A DNA stretch of 64,000 nt from a bacterium (GCA_018822805.1 JAHJJU010000105.1:47266-111265), one strand, 5' to 3'; positions 42,240 to 54,884 are shown, numbered from the stretch's first letter. Notes: a model not told the origin generated them from the letters alone. A program made the numbers and translations.

Positions 42240-44192
42240 ATGTCATTCCAAGAATTTAAAATAAAAGATTTAGAGCAGTTTCCCAAAGATTTAGAGAAAC
42301 TTTTAAGTAATCAGTTAGCAACCATTGAACGTATTACACAAAGTGATGATTATAGTTATGAGGGTGTGTTAAAACCCTTACAAGATTTAGATGAAGCACT
42401 TGGAAACTTTTTTACACCATTGTCTCATTTGAATTCGGTAGAAAATTCAGAAGCCACACAAAAAGCCTATGAGGAGTCTTTGCCTCAACTCTCGAAATTT
42501 CAAAGTCAAATTGCACAAAATGAAGCGTTATTTAAAAAGATAAAAAAGATAAAATCAGACGATAAAGAGGCTCAAAAAGTTATAGAGAATGAGATTAAGG
42601 GTTTTGTTCTCTCCGGTGCCAATTTACCAATGGAGCAGAAAAAAGAGTTGGAAGAGATCAATTTAAAATTGAGTGAACTCTCAAACAACTTTTCCCAAAA
42701 TCTTTTAGATGCAACCAATGCGTATGAGTTGATTATTGAAAATGAAAGAGATGTTGACGGCATCCCCCAGAGTGATTTGGCACTGGCTAGAACAGAAGTG
42801 GATGGAAAAACAGTGTATAAATTTACCTTACAGATTCCATCGTATTTGGCGTACATGACCTATGGTGTTAACCGAGCGTATCGTGAAGAGCTTAGTCGAG
42901 CTTATTCGTCAAGAGCACCCGAAAATGCAGCAGTGATTGATCAGATACTTGAGCTTCGACAGAGAAAAGCAACACTTTTAGGTTTTGAGAGTTTTTCGGC
43001 TTACTCTTTGGCCGAGAAAGATGCATCGACTACCGAAGATGTCACACACTTTTTAGAGGAGTTGGCACGTTTAGCTCATCCTCAAGCTGTAGAGGAGTTA
43101 GAAGCGTTAAAAGTGTTTGCAAAAAAGTTGGATGGCATTGAATCTTTACAAGGTTTTGATGTTGCTTATTATAGTGAAAAGCTCAAAAAAGAGAAGTTTG
43201 ATTTTGATGACAGCATGACCAAACCCTATTTTGAACAGTCAAAAGTGCTTAGAGGTATGTTGGATGTGGTTTCGGAACTCTTCTTGGTAGAATTCAAAGC
43301 AGCCGATGCAACGGTATGGAATGATAAAGTACAACCGTTTGATATCTATAAAAACACTATCCTTGCAGGGAGGGTCTACTTTGATTTAGAGGCACGAAAA
43401 GAAAAACGTGGTGGAGCGTGGATGCACGATTGGGAGACACATTTTGTAGATACCGATGGTAAGCAGCATCTACCTACAGCATTTATAGTCTGTAATTTCT
43501 CTCCATCAACCAATGATAATCCAAGTCTACTTCGTCATGATGATGTGGTCACTCTTTTCCATGAGATGGGACATGGTATTCACCACCTTTTTGGAATTTG
43601 TAAAGAGCGTTCAGTCTCAGGTATTAACGGTGTAGCATGGGATGTGGTTGAGTTTCCTTCACAGTTTTTAGAAGCGTTTGCCTATGAAAAACCAATACTT
43701 AAACGTTTTGCATTTCATTATAAAACAGGTGAACCGATGAGTGAAGAGCTGTTAGATAAGATTAAAGATACTAAGAACTATCAAGCAGCATTGGGCATTT
43801 TACGTCAAGTTGAGTTCTCATTGTTTGATTTTAATTTGCATAAAAAACTCTATCAAGAAGATGAAGTTCAAGCGTTGTTGGATGATATTCGTAAAACCAC
43901 AGCCCTTTTAGAAGTTCCATCGTACAACAAGTTTCAAAATGGTTTTGCACATATTTTTTCCGGTGGATACGCTGCAGGATATTACAGCTATAAATGGGCA
44001 GAAGTGCTAAGTGCTGATGCCTTTTTTGAATGTATCGATGAAAAGGGTTTTAAACAAGATAAAGCAGATGGGTATCACCAATGTATTTTAAACAGAGGTG
44101 GTTCGGAAGATATGTCCGAACTCTATAAGCAGTGGTTAGGACGGGAGCCAAAAGTAGAAAGTTTGTTAAAGCTTTATGGGATAGAAGCGTAA
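42240..44192 (+). CDS. M3-family oligopeptidase (PrlC/OpdA-like)
   Basis: TLFHEMGHGIHHLF HExxH. Confidence 0.94.
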   Translation: MSFQEFKIKDLEQFPKDLEKLLSNQLATIERITQSDDYSYEGVLKPLQDLDEALGNFFTPLSHLNSVENSEATQKAYEESLPQLSKFQSQIAQNEALFKKIKKIKSDDKEAQKVIENEIKGFVLSGANLPMEQKKELEEINLKLSELSNNFSQNLLDATNAYELIIENERDVDGIPQSDLALARTEVDGKTVYKFTLQIPSYLAYMTYGVNRAYREELSRAYSSRAPENAAVIDQILELRQRKATLLGFESFSAYSLAEKDASTTEDVTHFLEELARLAHPQAVEELEALKVFAKKLDGIESLQGFDVAYYSEKLKKEKFDFDDSMTKPYFEQSKVLRGMLDVVSELFLVEFKAADATVWNDKVQPFDIYKNTILAGRVYFDLEARKEKRGGAWMHDWETHFVDTDGKQHLPTAFIVCNFSPSTNDNPSLLRHDDVVTLFHEMGHGIHHLFGICKERSVSGINGVAWDVVEFPSQFLEAFAYEKPILKRFAFHYKTGEPMSEELLDKIKDTKNYQAALGILRQVEFSLFDFNLHKKLYQEDEVQALLDDIRKTTALLEVPSYNKFQNGFAHIFSGGYAAGYYSYKWAEVLSADAFFECIDEKGFKQDKADGYHQCILNRGGSEDMSELYKQWLGREPKVESLLKLYGIEA

Positions 44193-44213
44193 ATTCTTTA
44201 ACCTATGCGACCT

Positions 44214-44239
44214 GTAGGGGTAGAGCCATGTCTCTACCC
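44214..44239 (+). repeat. REP-like palindrome, GTAG foot (GTAG GGGTAGAG ccatgt CTCTACCC)
   Basis: Compensated copy of the 5628 element, same loop. Confidence 0.7.
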
Positions 44240-44289
44240 TTTGTTGGCATAAATTAATGTTCATAAATTTTTGGAGAATTTGTTGGGCA

Positions 44290-45393
44290 TTAAACATTGA
44301 ACCTAAAGTGCATCACGTCACCATCTTGTACGATGTATTCTTTACCTTCAAGACGGTTTTTACCAGCCTCTTTGGCACCGTTATCTCCACCAAATTTTAT
44401 GAAATCATCATACGCAATAACTTCTGCTCTAATGAATCCTTTTTCAAAGTCATTATGAATAACAGCAGCAGCTTTTGGTGCTGTGGTATTTTTACGAATT
44501 GTCCATGCACGAACCTCTTTGACCCCGGCAGTAAAGTAGCTCATGAGTCCAAGTTTATCAAATCCTTTATGGATGATTTGTTCAAGTCCACTTTCGGTTA
44601 CACCAAGGTCAGCCAACATCTCATTTTTTTCCTCTTCCTCAAAGTCTACCATCTCCTCTTCCACTCTTGCACAGAGTTTAATAACTTCAGAGTTACGTTC
44701 TGTTGCATAAGCTTTGAGCTGTTGTACAAACTCATTGTCTTCTCCTAGTCCATCTTCATCGACATTGGCTCCATACATAATCTCTTTAGCTGTAAGGAGT
44801 CGTAGATCTTTGTTCATTGCTTGAAACTCATCTGAGTCGATGTTTGCAAAAGTAGAGACAGGATTGTTCTCTTCAATGTGTAAAATAAGTGCTTGGGCAA
44901 CGACGAGTTGTGCTTTTGCATCTTTGTCATTACCACGTGCTTTTTTACCAAGCATATCAATACGTTTTTGCACAGCATCCAGATCAGCAAAAAGAAGCTC
45001 TTGTTCGATAATCTCAACATCACGAATAGGGTCAATAGAACCTTCAACATGCACCACATTTTCATCTTCAAAACATCGAACAATATGTAAAATAACTTCG
45101 GTCTCACGAATGTTGCTTAGAAATTTGTTTCCTAAGCCTTCACCTTTACTCGCACCCTTAACCAGTCCTGCTATATCTACAAAATCAATAGTAGAGTATT
45201 GAATTTTTTCAGGATTAACAATTTTTGCTAACTCTTCTAGTCGATAGTCCGGTACAGGTACAACTGCTTTGTTTGGTTCAATGGTACAGAAAGGGTAGTT
45301 GGCACTCTCTGCATTTTGTGCTTTAGTTAGGGCGTTAAATGTGGTTGATTTACCGACGTTTGGTAATCCTACAAGTCCGATGCTTAATCCCAT
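44290..45393 (-). CDS. ychF: Redox-regulated ATPase YchF
   Basis: GLVGLPNVGKSTTFNALT, DIAGLVKGASKGEGLGNKFL. Confidence 0.96.
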   Translation of the reverse strand: MGLSIGLVGLPNVGKSTTFNALTKAQNAESANYPFCTIEPNKAVVPVPDYRLEELAKIVNPEKIQYSTIDFVDIAGLVKGASKGEGLGNKFLSNIRETEVILHIVRCFEDENVVHVEGSIDPIRDVEIIEQELLFADLDAVQKRIDMLGKKARGNDKDAKAQLVVAQALILHIEENNPVSTFANIDSDEFQAMNKDLRLLTAKEIMYGANVDEDGLGEDNEFVQQLKAYATERNSEVIKLCARVEEEMVDFEEEEKNEMLADLGVTESGLEQIIHKGFDKLGLMSYFTAGVKEVRAWTIRKNTTAPKAAAVIHNDFEKGFIRAEVIAYDDFIKFGGDNGAKEAGKNRLEGKEYIVQDGDVMHFRFNV

Positions 45394-45492
45394 GGTATTC
45401 CTTAATATGTGTCTTTTAAAATTATCGTGATTTTATCTAAATGTTGGTGAAGAGGGGGTTAAGTGCTTATGGAGCATTAACCATAAAGTACT

Positions 45493-45867
45493 TTATGAAT
45501 TTTTTTCTATTTTATCTCGAATAAATTTAAAGAGTGAATAGAGCAGTTGAAAAAGTAAAATTCCCACAGCATCAGCGAGTAAGTCGGCTAATGAAGATTC
45601 TCTATTGGGGAAAAAAGATTGTACAATCTCTATAAACAGACCAAAAAGAAACAATGCTCCCATATTTCTTAAACGGTGTTGCATGGTTGAAGATGCACGA
45701 TTCAGTAGAAATGAGAGGACAAAAAAAGCCGAGGCATGTTTAATTTTATCGGCATATATGGAAGGTATGCTTATATTGTCCGGAACGATGGCGAGATACA
45801 ATACTATTAATACAGCACTATAAAACAGTATTTTATAATACTGTTTTGGCAGTGAGAAGATGGACAT
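45493..45867 (-). CDS. VanZ-like membrane protein; start reassigned to 45867, overlapping pepA stop
   Basis: DKIKHASAFFVLSFLLNRA..SFFPNRESSLADLLADAVGILL. Confidence 0.82.
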   Translation of the reverse strand: MSIFSLPKQYYKILFYSAVLIVLYLAIVPDNISIPSIYADKIKHASAFFVLSFLLNRASSTMQHRLRNMGALFLFGLFIEIVQSFFPNRESSLADLLADAVGILLFQLLYSLFKFIRDKIEKNS

Positions 45868-47327
45868 TACTTCTCTTTGGCTAATTTTTCTAGTAATCTT
45901 AGCATCATACGAACACCGGCACCACTTGCACCATGTGGGTTCTCTCCCCAAGCATGCTCAACAAAGGCAGGTCCGGCAATGTCAATGTGTGCCCATTTAT
46001 CTTTATGTTCTTTGTTGATAAACTCTTCTAAAAATTGACCGGCTGTAATGGCTCCACCGTAACGTGTGTTAGAGATGTTACAGATATCAGCGATTTCACT
46101 CTTTAATGACTTTTTCAAATAACGGTTAAAGTCCAGTTTGGTAGCAAACTCACCGGCACTTTTTGCAGCTGCGATTACGGCATCTTTAGGTAGGTCATTG
46201 TTTCCCATAACGCTTGAAGTGTAGTGTCCCACACCGACCACAGATGCTCCTGTTAAGGTTGCAAAGTCAAAAATATAGTCAGCCTTAACCTCTTGTTGTG
46301 CGTAACAAAGTACATCGGCTAAGACCAAACGACCTTCGGCATCAGTATTACGTACTTCAATGGTTTTTCCATTTTTAGCGACCAATACATCATCGGGTTT
46401 ATAGGCATCACCACCGATCATATTTTCAACAGCACCTACAAAACCATGAACCTCAATAGGCAAGTTCATCTCAGAGATGGCTTTCATGATTCCTAAAACA
46501 GCTGAACCTCCACTTTTATCAGATTTCATGGTGACCATATAGTCCGATGGTTTAAGGCTAAGTCCACCTGAATCGTAAGTAAGACCTTTACCGACTAGAG
46601 TCACAACAGCTTTTGGTTTTTTAGGCTTGTGTGTTAGGTGGATCACTCTTGGTCTATGACGAGAAGCACGTGCCACAGCAAGAAGTGTTTCCATTTTCTC
46701 TTCTTTGAGTTGTTTAGGTTTAAGTATGTTACAGGTTAAACCATTGTTCTCTGCTAATTTTTCAGCAATATCAGCCATAACAGCAGGATAACAATCATCC
46801 GGAGTAGTATTAACAATATCACGTGTAAAGTTGGTAGCTTCTGCTGTTATTTGTCCGTTGTTAACGGCGATGGCACAGATTTCTATGTCAAGTTCATAGT
46901 TGTTATACTCTTCTAAAGAGATAATTATCTTTTTTATAGCTTGTGTTGATTTTTTACTCTTATAATTATCAAAGTTATAGGCACCCAATTCAAATCCTTC
47001 TACCATGGCTCTAAGCACAGCTGTACATTTTGGATGATTCATGTAGGAAGCAATTTTGAGGTTTTTATAAGAGGTTTTTGATAAGCCTTTAATGGCAGTT
47101 GCAACGGCTGTTCTAATATTTACACTTGAAATAGACTCAACACCGACATAGAGACGGTTATTTTCAATCAGTAAACAGGTCTCATCTTGTTCTGCTGAAA
47201 AACCGGCTTTTTTTAGCATTTTTTTATCGTGAACAAAACGGTGTTTTAAATCATTGTTTACAACAATAATCAGTTCTACATCTGCTTCTATATCATTCAT
47301 TGGGCTTATGGTTAATTCGAAATTCAT
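45867..47327 (-). CDS. pepA: Leucyl aminopeptidase
   Basis: TYDSGGLSLKPSDYMVTMKSDKSGG, VRNTDAEGRLVLADVL. Confidence 0.95.
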   Translation of the reverse strand: MNFELTISPMNDIEADVELIIVVNNDLKHRFVHDKKMLKKAGFSAEQDETCLLIENNRLYVGVESISSVNIRTAVATAIKGLSKTSYKNLKIASYMNHPKCTAVLRAMVEGFELGAYNFDNYKSKKSTQAIKKIIISLEEYNNYELDIEICAIAVNNGQITAEATNFTRDIVNTTPDDCYPAVMADIAEKLAENNGLTCNILKPKQLKEEKMETLLAVARASRHRPRVIHLTHKPKKPKAVVTLVGKGLTYDSGGLSLKPSDYMVTMKSDKSGGSAVLGIMKAISEMNLPIEVHGFVGAVENMIGGDAYKPDDVLVAKNGKTIEVRNTDAEGRLVLADVLCYAQQEVKADYIFDFATLTGASVVGVGHYTSSVMGNNDLPKDAVIAAAKSAGEFATKLDFNRYLKKSLKSEIADICNISNTRYGGAITAGQFLEEFINKEHKDKWAHIDIAGPAFVEHAWGENPHGASGAGVRMMLRLLEKLAKEK

Positions 47328-47338
47328 GTTTTTCCTTC

Positions 47339-47404
47339 AAGGGTGCATTTTAATGCACCACTTTAAATAGTATTTTTATTGTGGTGCATTAAATTGCACC
47401 CTAC
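47339..47404. repeat. Paired inverted REP-like elements (BIME-like); GTAG foot on the minus copy
   Basis: GGGTGCATTTTAATGCACC and GGTGCATTaAATTGCACCCTAC separated by about 20 nt. Confidence 0.65.
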
Positions 47405-47406
47405 AA

Positions 47407-48645
47407 TTATTTAAATTGCTCTTTTAAAATATCTTTTGCTTGTATCATGTCTTTATCTCCACGTCCGGAGAGATTGACCAAAATGGTCTGTCCCTTTATA
47501 TCTTCTTTTTTCATTTTTTTCAAGTAGGCAACAGCATGAGAACTCTCAAAAGCAGGAATAATTCCTTCTTTTTGTGACAACCATACAAAAGCATCCATCG
47601 CTTCATCATCCGTTATATGGTCGTAGGTGACAATTTTTTTATCTTTTAAGTAGGCGTGTTCAGGACCAATTCCCGGGTAATCAAGACCGGCAGAGATAGA
47701 ATGTGCTTCTTGAATCTGTCCATCTTCATCTTGGAGTAGGTAGCTTAGTTGTCCATGTAGCACACCGGGACTTCCTTTTTCAAGTGAACATCCGTGCTTG
47801 CTGTCAAGTCCAAGACCACCGGCTTCTATGCCGATACACTCTACCGACTCGTTTTCTAAAAAGTGATTAAAGATACCCAAAGCATTGGAACCACCACCGA
47901 TACAGGCAATGACTTTATCAGGTAAACACCCCTCTACGGTATTGAGTTGAGCTTTGGCTTCCCAACCAATAATTGACTGTATATCACGTATCATCATCGG
48001 GTAAGGGTGAGGTCCGGCTACCGTCCCAATGATGTAGTAGGTATCACGAGCATTGGTGACCCAGTGACGAATGGCATCGTTCATGGCATCTTTAAGGGTA
48101 CGACTTCCAGACTCTACAGCGTGAACTTTAGCACCAAGGAGTTTCATTCTAAAGACATTTAACTCTTGACGAGCCACATCTTTGGCACCCATAAACACCT
48201 CACACTCTAAACCAAACAGTGCAGCCACAGTAGCTGTAGCCACACCATGTTGTCCAGCACCTGTCTCAGCGATGACTTTCTTTTTACCCAATCGTTTGGC
48301 TAAAACGGCTTGTGCAACGGTATGGTTGATCTTATGAGCACCTGTGTGGTTTAAGTCTTCACGTTTTAGGTAGATTTTTGCATCCAACTCTTTTGAAAGG
48401 TTTTCTGCAAAGTAGAGTGCAGAGGGACGACCCACATAGTTTTTATAATAGTAGTCAACTTCTGACCAAAAATCTTCATCAAATCGTACGGCTTCATAAT
48501 CAAGTCTAAGCTGTTCAAGAGCAGGCATAAGTGTCTCAGGCACAAAACGCCCACCAAAAATACCAAAATGCCCATTGATATCAGGATCATGAGGGCTTGG
48601 TTTAGGAATGTATATGGTTTGTTCTAAAGGTTTGTTTTCTTGCAT
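47407..48645 (-). CDS. trpB: Tryptophan synthase beta chain
   Basis: [35 protein letters not shown]. Confidence 0.96.
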   Translation of the reverse strand: MQENKPLEQTIYIPKPSPHDPDINGHFGIFGGRFVPETLMPALEQLRLDYEAVRFDEDFWSEVDYYYKNYVGRPSALYFAENLSKELDAKIYLKREDLNHTGAHKINHTVAQAVLAKRLGKKKVIAETGAGQHGVATATVAALFGLECEVFMGAKDVARQELNVFRMKLLGAKVHAVESGSRTLKDAMNDAIRHWVTNARDTYYIIGTVAGPHPYPMMIRDIQSIIGWEAKAQLNTVEGCLPDKVIACIGGGSNALGIFNHFLENESVECIGIEAGGLGLDSKHGCSLEKGSPGVLHGQLSYLLQDEDGQIQEAHSISAGLDYPGIGPEHAYLKDKKIVTYDHITDDEAMDAFVWLSQKEGIIPAFESSHAVAYLKKMKKEDIKGQTILVNLSGRGDKDMIQAKDILKEQFK

Positions 48646-48843
48646 ACTTTTTTTCTCTTCATAGATATAAATTAAAAAGATTATACCTTATGCTTTGTTA
48701 TACTCAACCAAATCCAATACTCTATTAGGTTTGATATAAATATATTAATATTTATTTTATAGTGTTTTTGGTATGTTTAAAAATATTGTTGTGTAATTCT
48801 GTATATTTTTTAACATTTAATGTTTATTAAAGTTTTAATTTAT

Positions 48844-48849
48844 TATAAT
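48844..48849 (+). promoter_or_regulatory. TATAAT -10 element about 6 nt before the 48855 structure
   Basis: TATAAT tgtat TTCAACG spacing. Confidence 0.5.
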
Positions 48850-48854
48850 TGTAT

Positions 48855-48992
48855 TTCAACGACATATAGGTGACGCTCTAGCTCTCCCCTATTTCCTGAA
48901 CTTAGTATAATGTCTCTTTGTAGAGAAGATGTTATCTAAAAACAAGTCTAGAGTGGTCACATACAGCTATATTTTTTTCATATGTCGTTGAA
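48855..48992 (+). ncRNA. Candidate structured ncRNA with 6S-like architecture
   Basis: 13-bp perfect closing stem TTCAACGACATAT/ATATGTCGTTGAA; inner stem GTGACgCTCTAG/CTAGAGtgGTCAC; asymmetric bubble; long terminal hairpin. Confidence 0.5.
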
Positions 48993-48998
48993 CTCAGA

Positions 48999-51192
<2,194 letters not shown>

Positions 51193-51217
51193 CTGATGTG
51201 GTAACCATATCACTTAT

Positions 51218-51712
51218 TTACTCTTCCAACCAATCCATAACCACCCCTTGAATCACAGCAAAAAGCAAAATATAAAAAGAGAGTATGAGCGTAAACGCCA
51301 AACCAAAGATTCCCAACATAAACGGTAGCATGGGTATCTTAATGGCTCGTGCATAAAAGAAAGTGATGAGCAGACTATCTTTGGCTCCCTGTTCACGTAG
51401 CTCTTGAATCATTCCGTACCATGCGTACATAGGACCATGGCTGATGATGCCTGCTAATAGAGCATAGATGACCCCTTTGGCTCCACTCTCTTTTCCAAAA
51501 TGCTTGATGATCTGTTTGGGTCTTAAAAAGTAGTTAATCAGGGTCATAATCAGAATGATAAAGAGAAAAATAGGCAAGAGTTGATAGAAAATATCTAAGG
51601 CTTTTTGCAGTGATAAGAGGGCGTTTTTCTGTTCTATAAAAAAAAGTACGATGTAGGCAATAATGACGATATATAAAAACTTTAGCCCTTTAAACTCTAA
51701 CCCTTTTTTCAT
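51218..51712 (-). CDS. Permease, C-terminal half (split YraQ/DUF318-like)
   Basis: Multi-TM; GAKGVIYALLAGIISHGPMYAWYGMI; overlaps 51709 gene. Confidence 0.65.
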   Translation of the reverse strand: MKKGLEFKGLKFLYIVIIAYIVLFFIEQKNALLSLQKALDIFYQLLPIFLFIILIMTLINYFLRPKQIIKHFGKESGAKGVIYALLAGIISHGPMYAWYGMIQELREQGAKDSLLITFFYARAIKIPMLPFMLGIFGLAFTLILSFYILLFAVIQGVVMDWLEE

Positions 51713-52149
51713 GAAGAAAATACCTGTAGCGTAATCACGGTGAAGTAGGCGACCAACATGGTGCTAAGTAGGGTTAAGATATTTTTGTAGAGCGTAAATC
51801 GTAAGCCAAAAACAGAGGTTTCAGCAGGCAGTTGCACAATGCCCAGTGTGACCCATGCCAATATAAATGCCGTTACAGCATAGAGCGTTACGCCTTGAGT
51901 GAGCAACTCTTCAGCGATGATGTAACTCACAGCTGGATTACCTGCTGAGATGGCTCCCATGAGTGTACCTGTACCAATATCTGCTACCACACCATAACCA
52001 AAGAGTTTAGAGAGCATATCGGGTGTGATGTAGGTTTGCATAATGCCTATAAGCCCGATGACGCCTAAGAGCATGGGCATCATGGTGATGAGATTCATAA
52101 TGGCTTTTTTTATGGCGTTTTTGATGGTGATAGGTTGTTCTTGTTTCAT
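51709..52149 (-). CDS. Permease, N-terminal half (split YraQ/DUF318-like)
   Basis: Multi-TM; LSKLFGYGVVADIGTGTLMGAISAGNPAVSYIIAEELL. Confidence 0.65.
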   Translation of the reverse strand: MKQEQPITIKNAIKKAIMNLITMMPMLLGVIGLIGIMQTYITPDMLSKLFGYGVVADIGTGTLMGAISAGNPAVSYIIAEELLTQGVTLYAVTAFILAWVTLGIVQLPAETSVFGLRFTLYKNILTLLSTMLVAYFTVITLQVFSS

Positions 52150-52158
52150 TTTAATTTC

Positions 52159-52245
52159 CTATGGCGAGAAGATTTATATGGGCTATAAATCTACTTAAAG
52201 TAGAGACTTTTGATACTTTTCGACCTCATTTAAAGTAAAATAAAA
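52159..52245 (-). pseudogene. Remnant of the SagB nitroreductase 3' end
   Basis: tatgggctataaatctacttaaagtagagac..cgacctcattt matches 55318-55380, with an internal deletion relative to 55205-55317. Confidence 0.75.
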
Positions 52246-52325
52246 GTTTACTATATCACATTTAAAATAAAACATTTATACAACACACTTTAGTTATGAT
52301 AGTAAGAGATTAAGTATGGAGGGAA

Positions 52326-53612
52326 ATGATGACAAAATTACAAAACATGTTTCTAAATGACTTGGTAGGTCTAAAAAATGGATTTAGTCGTTTATTAGGT
52401 CTTGGTATTTTATTTATAATAATTGGTCACTTCTTTATAGTAGAGCCTTATTTCAGCTATAAAAAAGAACAAAAATTATTGTCTGCAGGGTTGAGTAAGA
52501 GTAAAGATGATTTAGAAATTGTAAAAAAACATTTTTTAGAGATTAAAAAAGTGGATAGCCAAATAGAATCAGTTTTAAAAGAAGTAAAGAGGGATATTCA
52601 AAAATTCCCAAAAGATCTACGTCAAGATCTTACTAAAATTAAAAAAGAGACTACATCCTCTGCTTTAGCTGAAGAAGAGTCTCTTTCTTCTTCTTTTAGA
52701 GTACAAACAGGACAGTATGATACTGTTAAATTACTTCCTCGAGATATTCAAACATTCGAAAAGGGAGTTCACTGGTATACAAAACAGCAATTTACTAAAA
52801 TGGTTAATAGACTCCAAAATGAAATTATTACACCTTTAATAAATTTAGATATGTTATCTGAAGAAAATCAAAAAGAAAAATTAGAACAACTCACGAAAAA
52901 AGCGATTGATGATATTTTTATGTATATAAATAGACTGGAGTCGGAAAATCCAAATTTTTGGCGTACATTTGATGACAAGATGCATATTGCAGATGAGTTA
53001 GATCGTGTTGTGACAGACTCTTTTAATCCAATTAATAATGAAATAAGCAAATCACTGAAAAAAATAAATGAAGTTACTGAATCTCGAAGAGAAAAATTAG
53101 TAGTGCTTGAAGAGGATATGCAAAAAACTGAAGAGATGAAAAAAAGTTTGGAAAATAGACTCAATACATTGCAGTCTCCAATAGGTAAAATCCCTGTTGG
53201 TTTAATCGATTTTATTAAAATATTTCCTCTACTTATACTTGTATTGATGGTAATGATTGTATTGCATTTGTCTAAAAGCAGATATATGTATGAAATCTTA
53301 CAGAAAGATATGCCAAAAATGGATATAGGAGAAGATAAAACTATTTTTAATCATATTATAAACTGCTGGTACCTACCTCCTTATTCAAATATATTACACT
53401 ATCTGGTATTAGTTGTTGCTATCATATTTATTGCAGCAATATATATTCGTTCTACTCTTTTAGTAATGGCAACTCCTGAACTATTTTTTTCAATTACAGA
53501 TAAAGAATATAGTTTACAATCCGATGTTTATATGGTTTTATATTTTTTAGGAACTTTGGTTTTATTGGTATCTTTATTTTTTATATTAAAGGCTATGAGA
53601 AAAGTACCTTAA
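52326..53612 (+). CDS. Hypothetical coiled-coil membrane protein
   Basis: N-terminal TM, long charged central region, three C-terminal hydrophobic segments. Confidence 0.7.
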   Translation: MMTKLQNMFLNDLVGLKNGFSRLLGLGILFIIIGHFFIVEPYFSYKKEQKLLSAGLSKSKDDLEIVKKHFLEIKKVDSQIESVLKEVKRDIQKFPKDLRQDLTKIKKETTSSALAEEESLSSSFRVQTGQYDTVKLLPRDIQTFEKGVHWYTKQQFTKMVNRLQNEIITPLINLDMLSEENQKEKLEQLTKKAIDDIFMYINRLESENPNFWRTFDDKMHIADELDRVVTDSFNPINNEISKSLKKINEVTESRREKLVVLEEDMQKTEEMKKSLENRLNTLQSPIGKIPVGLIDFIKIFPLLILVLMVMIVLHLSKSRYMYEILQKDMPKMDIGEDKTIFNHIINCWYLPPYSNILHYLVLVVAIIFIAAIYIRSTLLVMATPELFFSITDKEYSLQSDVYMVLYFLGTLVLLVSLFFILKAMRKVP

Positions 53613-53775
53613 TTATTTTGAAGTTGGCACTACTAGAAAATAACTTTGCTCAAGATAAAAAAGAAGTTTTATAAAAGAAGGTTTAGTCAAGTTATATAAA
53701 GAAAATTACTGTACATAAGTAAAGTATTTTTGTAATATAATTTAACGATATTCATTAAACTATAGGAGAATAACC

Positions 53776-54228
53776 ATGAAACTAAAAAAAACCCTAATTA
53801 TCGTTGCTGACTTAGGAGAACTTAAAGCGTATGATCTTAAAGAACATAAAGGTGTTGTAGAACATGATTCTAAAGTATCGTACTCGTTGGAACTTTTAAC
53901 CGATATGGACTATATTGATGCCCATAAAAAGTTACATGAGGTTGTGAGTGATGAAGCCGGAAGATTTGGACATTCAAGGGGAGAAGAGCATGATATTGAA
54001 CTTGAAAGAGAAAAACGAACACTCAAAGATGTTGCTCATGATATTGAAAGAATTGTTGAAGAGGAAAACCCGGAAGAGCTTTTTTTGGCATTTCCCAAAG
54101 CGTTAAATGCACAATTGGTAGAAAAGCTCAATGAGCAAACAAAAAGTGTGTTAATTAAAAATTTGGCTTTAGATTTGGTTAAAACAGATAGAGATAAGAT
54201 ATTGTCACATTTTGAAGAAGTTGAGTAG
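53776..54228 (+). CDS. Host-attachment-family protein (PF10116-like)
   Basis: TLIIVADLGELKAYDL..EELFLAFPKALNAQLVEKLNEQ. Confidence 0.65.
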   Translation: MKLKKTLIIVADLGELKAYDLKEHKGVVEHDSKVSYSLELLTDMDYIDAHKKLHEVVSDEAGRFGHSRGEEHDIELEREKRTLKDVAHDIERIVEEENPEELFLAFPKALNAQLVEKLNEQTKSVLIKNLALDLVKTDRDKILSHFEEVE

Positions 54229-54237
54229 GAGTTTTTT

Positions 54238-54882
54238 ATGTTTAAAAACAGAGAGTCGGCAGGTGTGTTGTTGGCTTCCAAATTACTTTCATATTCAAAT
54301 TCTAATGATGTTATTGTGGTAGCCCTTCCAAGAGGAGGGGTTCCTCTTGCTTTTGAAGTAGCTAACAAGCTTCATGTACCCCTCGATATCTTTTTTGTAA
54401 AAAAGATTCCAAGTCCTTATAACAAAGAGGTGGCAGTAGGTTCTGTAACGGAAACGGGGTATTATTATACCGACAATCATGCTAAAAAAATCTTACATAT
54501 ATCAGATGATTATATAGAAGAGAACATAAAAGAGATACTCGAAAAAATGCATGAAAAAAGAGAGCTTTATGGCAGAGCATCTCTTTCCTACAAAGACAAA
54601 ACCATTATTATTGTAGATGATGGTATTGCTACGGGTGCTTCTATGTTTTTAGCCATAGAGGCATTGAAAAATGAAGGTGCGAAAAAACTTATTGTGGCTG
54701 TACCGGTTGCTCCTCCTACCATTGTAGAGAAACTCAAAGCACAAAGTGATGAAGTTGTGGTACTTGAAATACCTAAAAACTTTCAAGCCGTAGGTCAATT
54801 TTATGAAGATTTTCATCAACTGAGTGATCAAGAAGTTATTGATATTTTAAAGTTCTCTGGTTCTTTGAGTACTTTTACCTAA
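54238..54882 (+). CDS. Phosphoribosyltransferase
   Basis: VIVVALPRGGVPLAFEVA, TIIIVDDGIATGASM PRPP motif. Confidence 0.88.
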   Translation: MFKNRESAGVLLASKLLSYSNSNDVIVVALPRGGVPLAFEVANKLHVPLDIFFVKKIPSPYNKEVAVGSVTETGYYYTDNHAKKILHISDDYIEENIKEILEKMHEKRELYGRASLSYKDKTIIIVDDGIATGASMFLAIEALKNEGAKKLIVAVPVAPPTIVEKLKAQSDEVVVLEIPKNFQAVGQFYEDFHQLSDQEVIDILKFSGSLSTFT

Positions 54883-54884
54883 TG

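Noticed and set aside
53620-53700. Short reading frame LKLALLENNFAQDKKEVL after the coiled-coil membrane gene
   Set aside because: Too short and without start context; could be chance.
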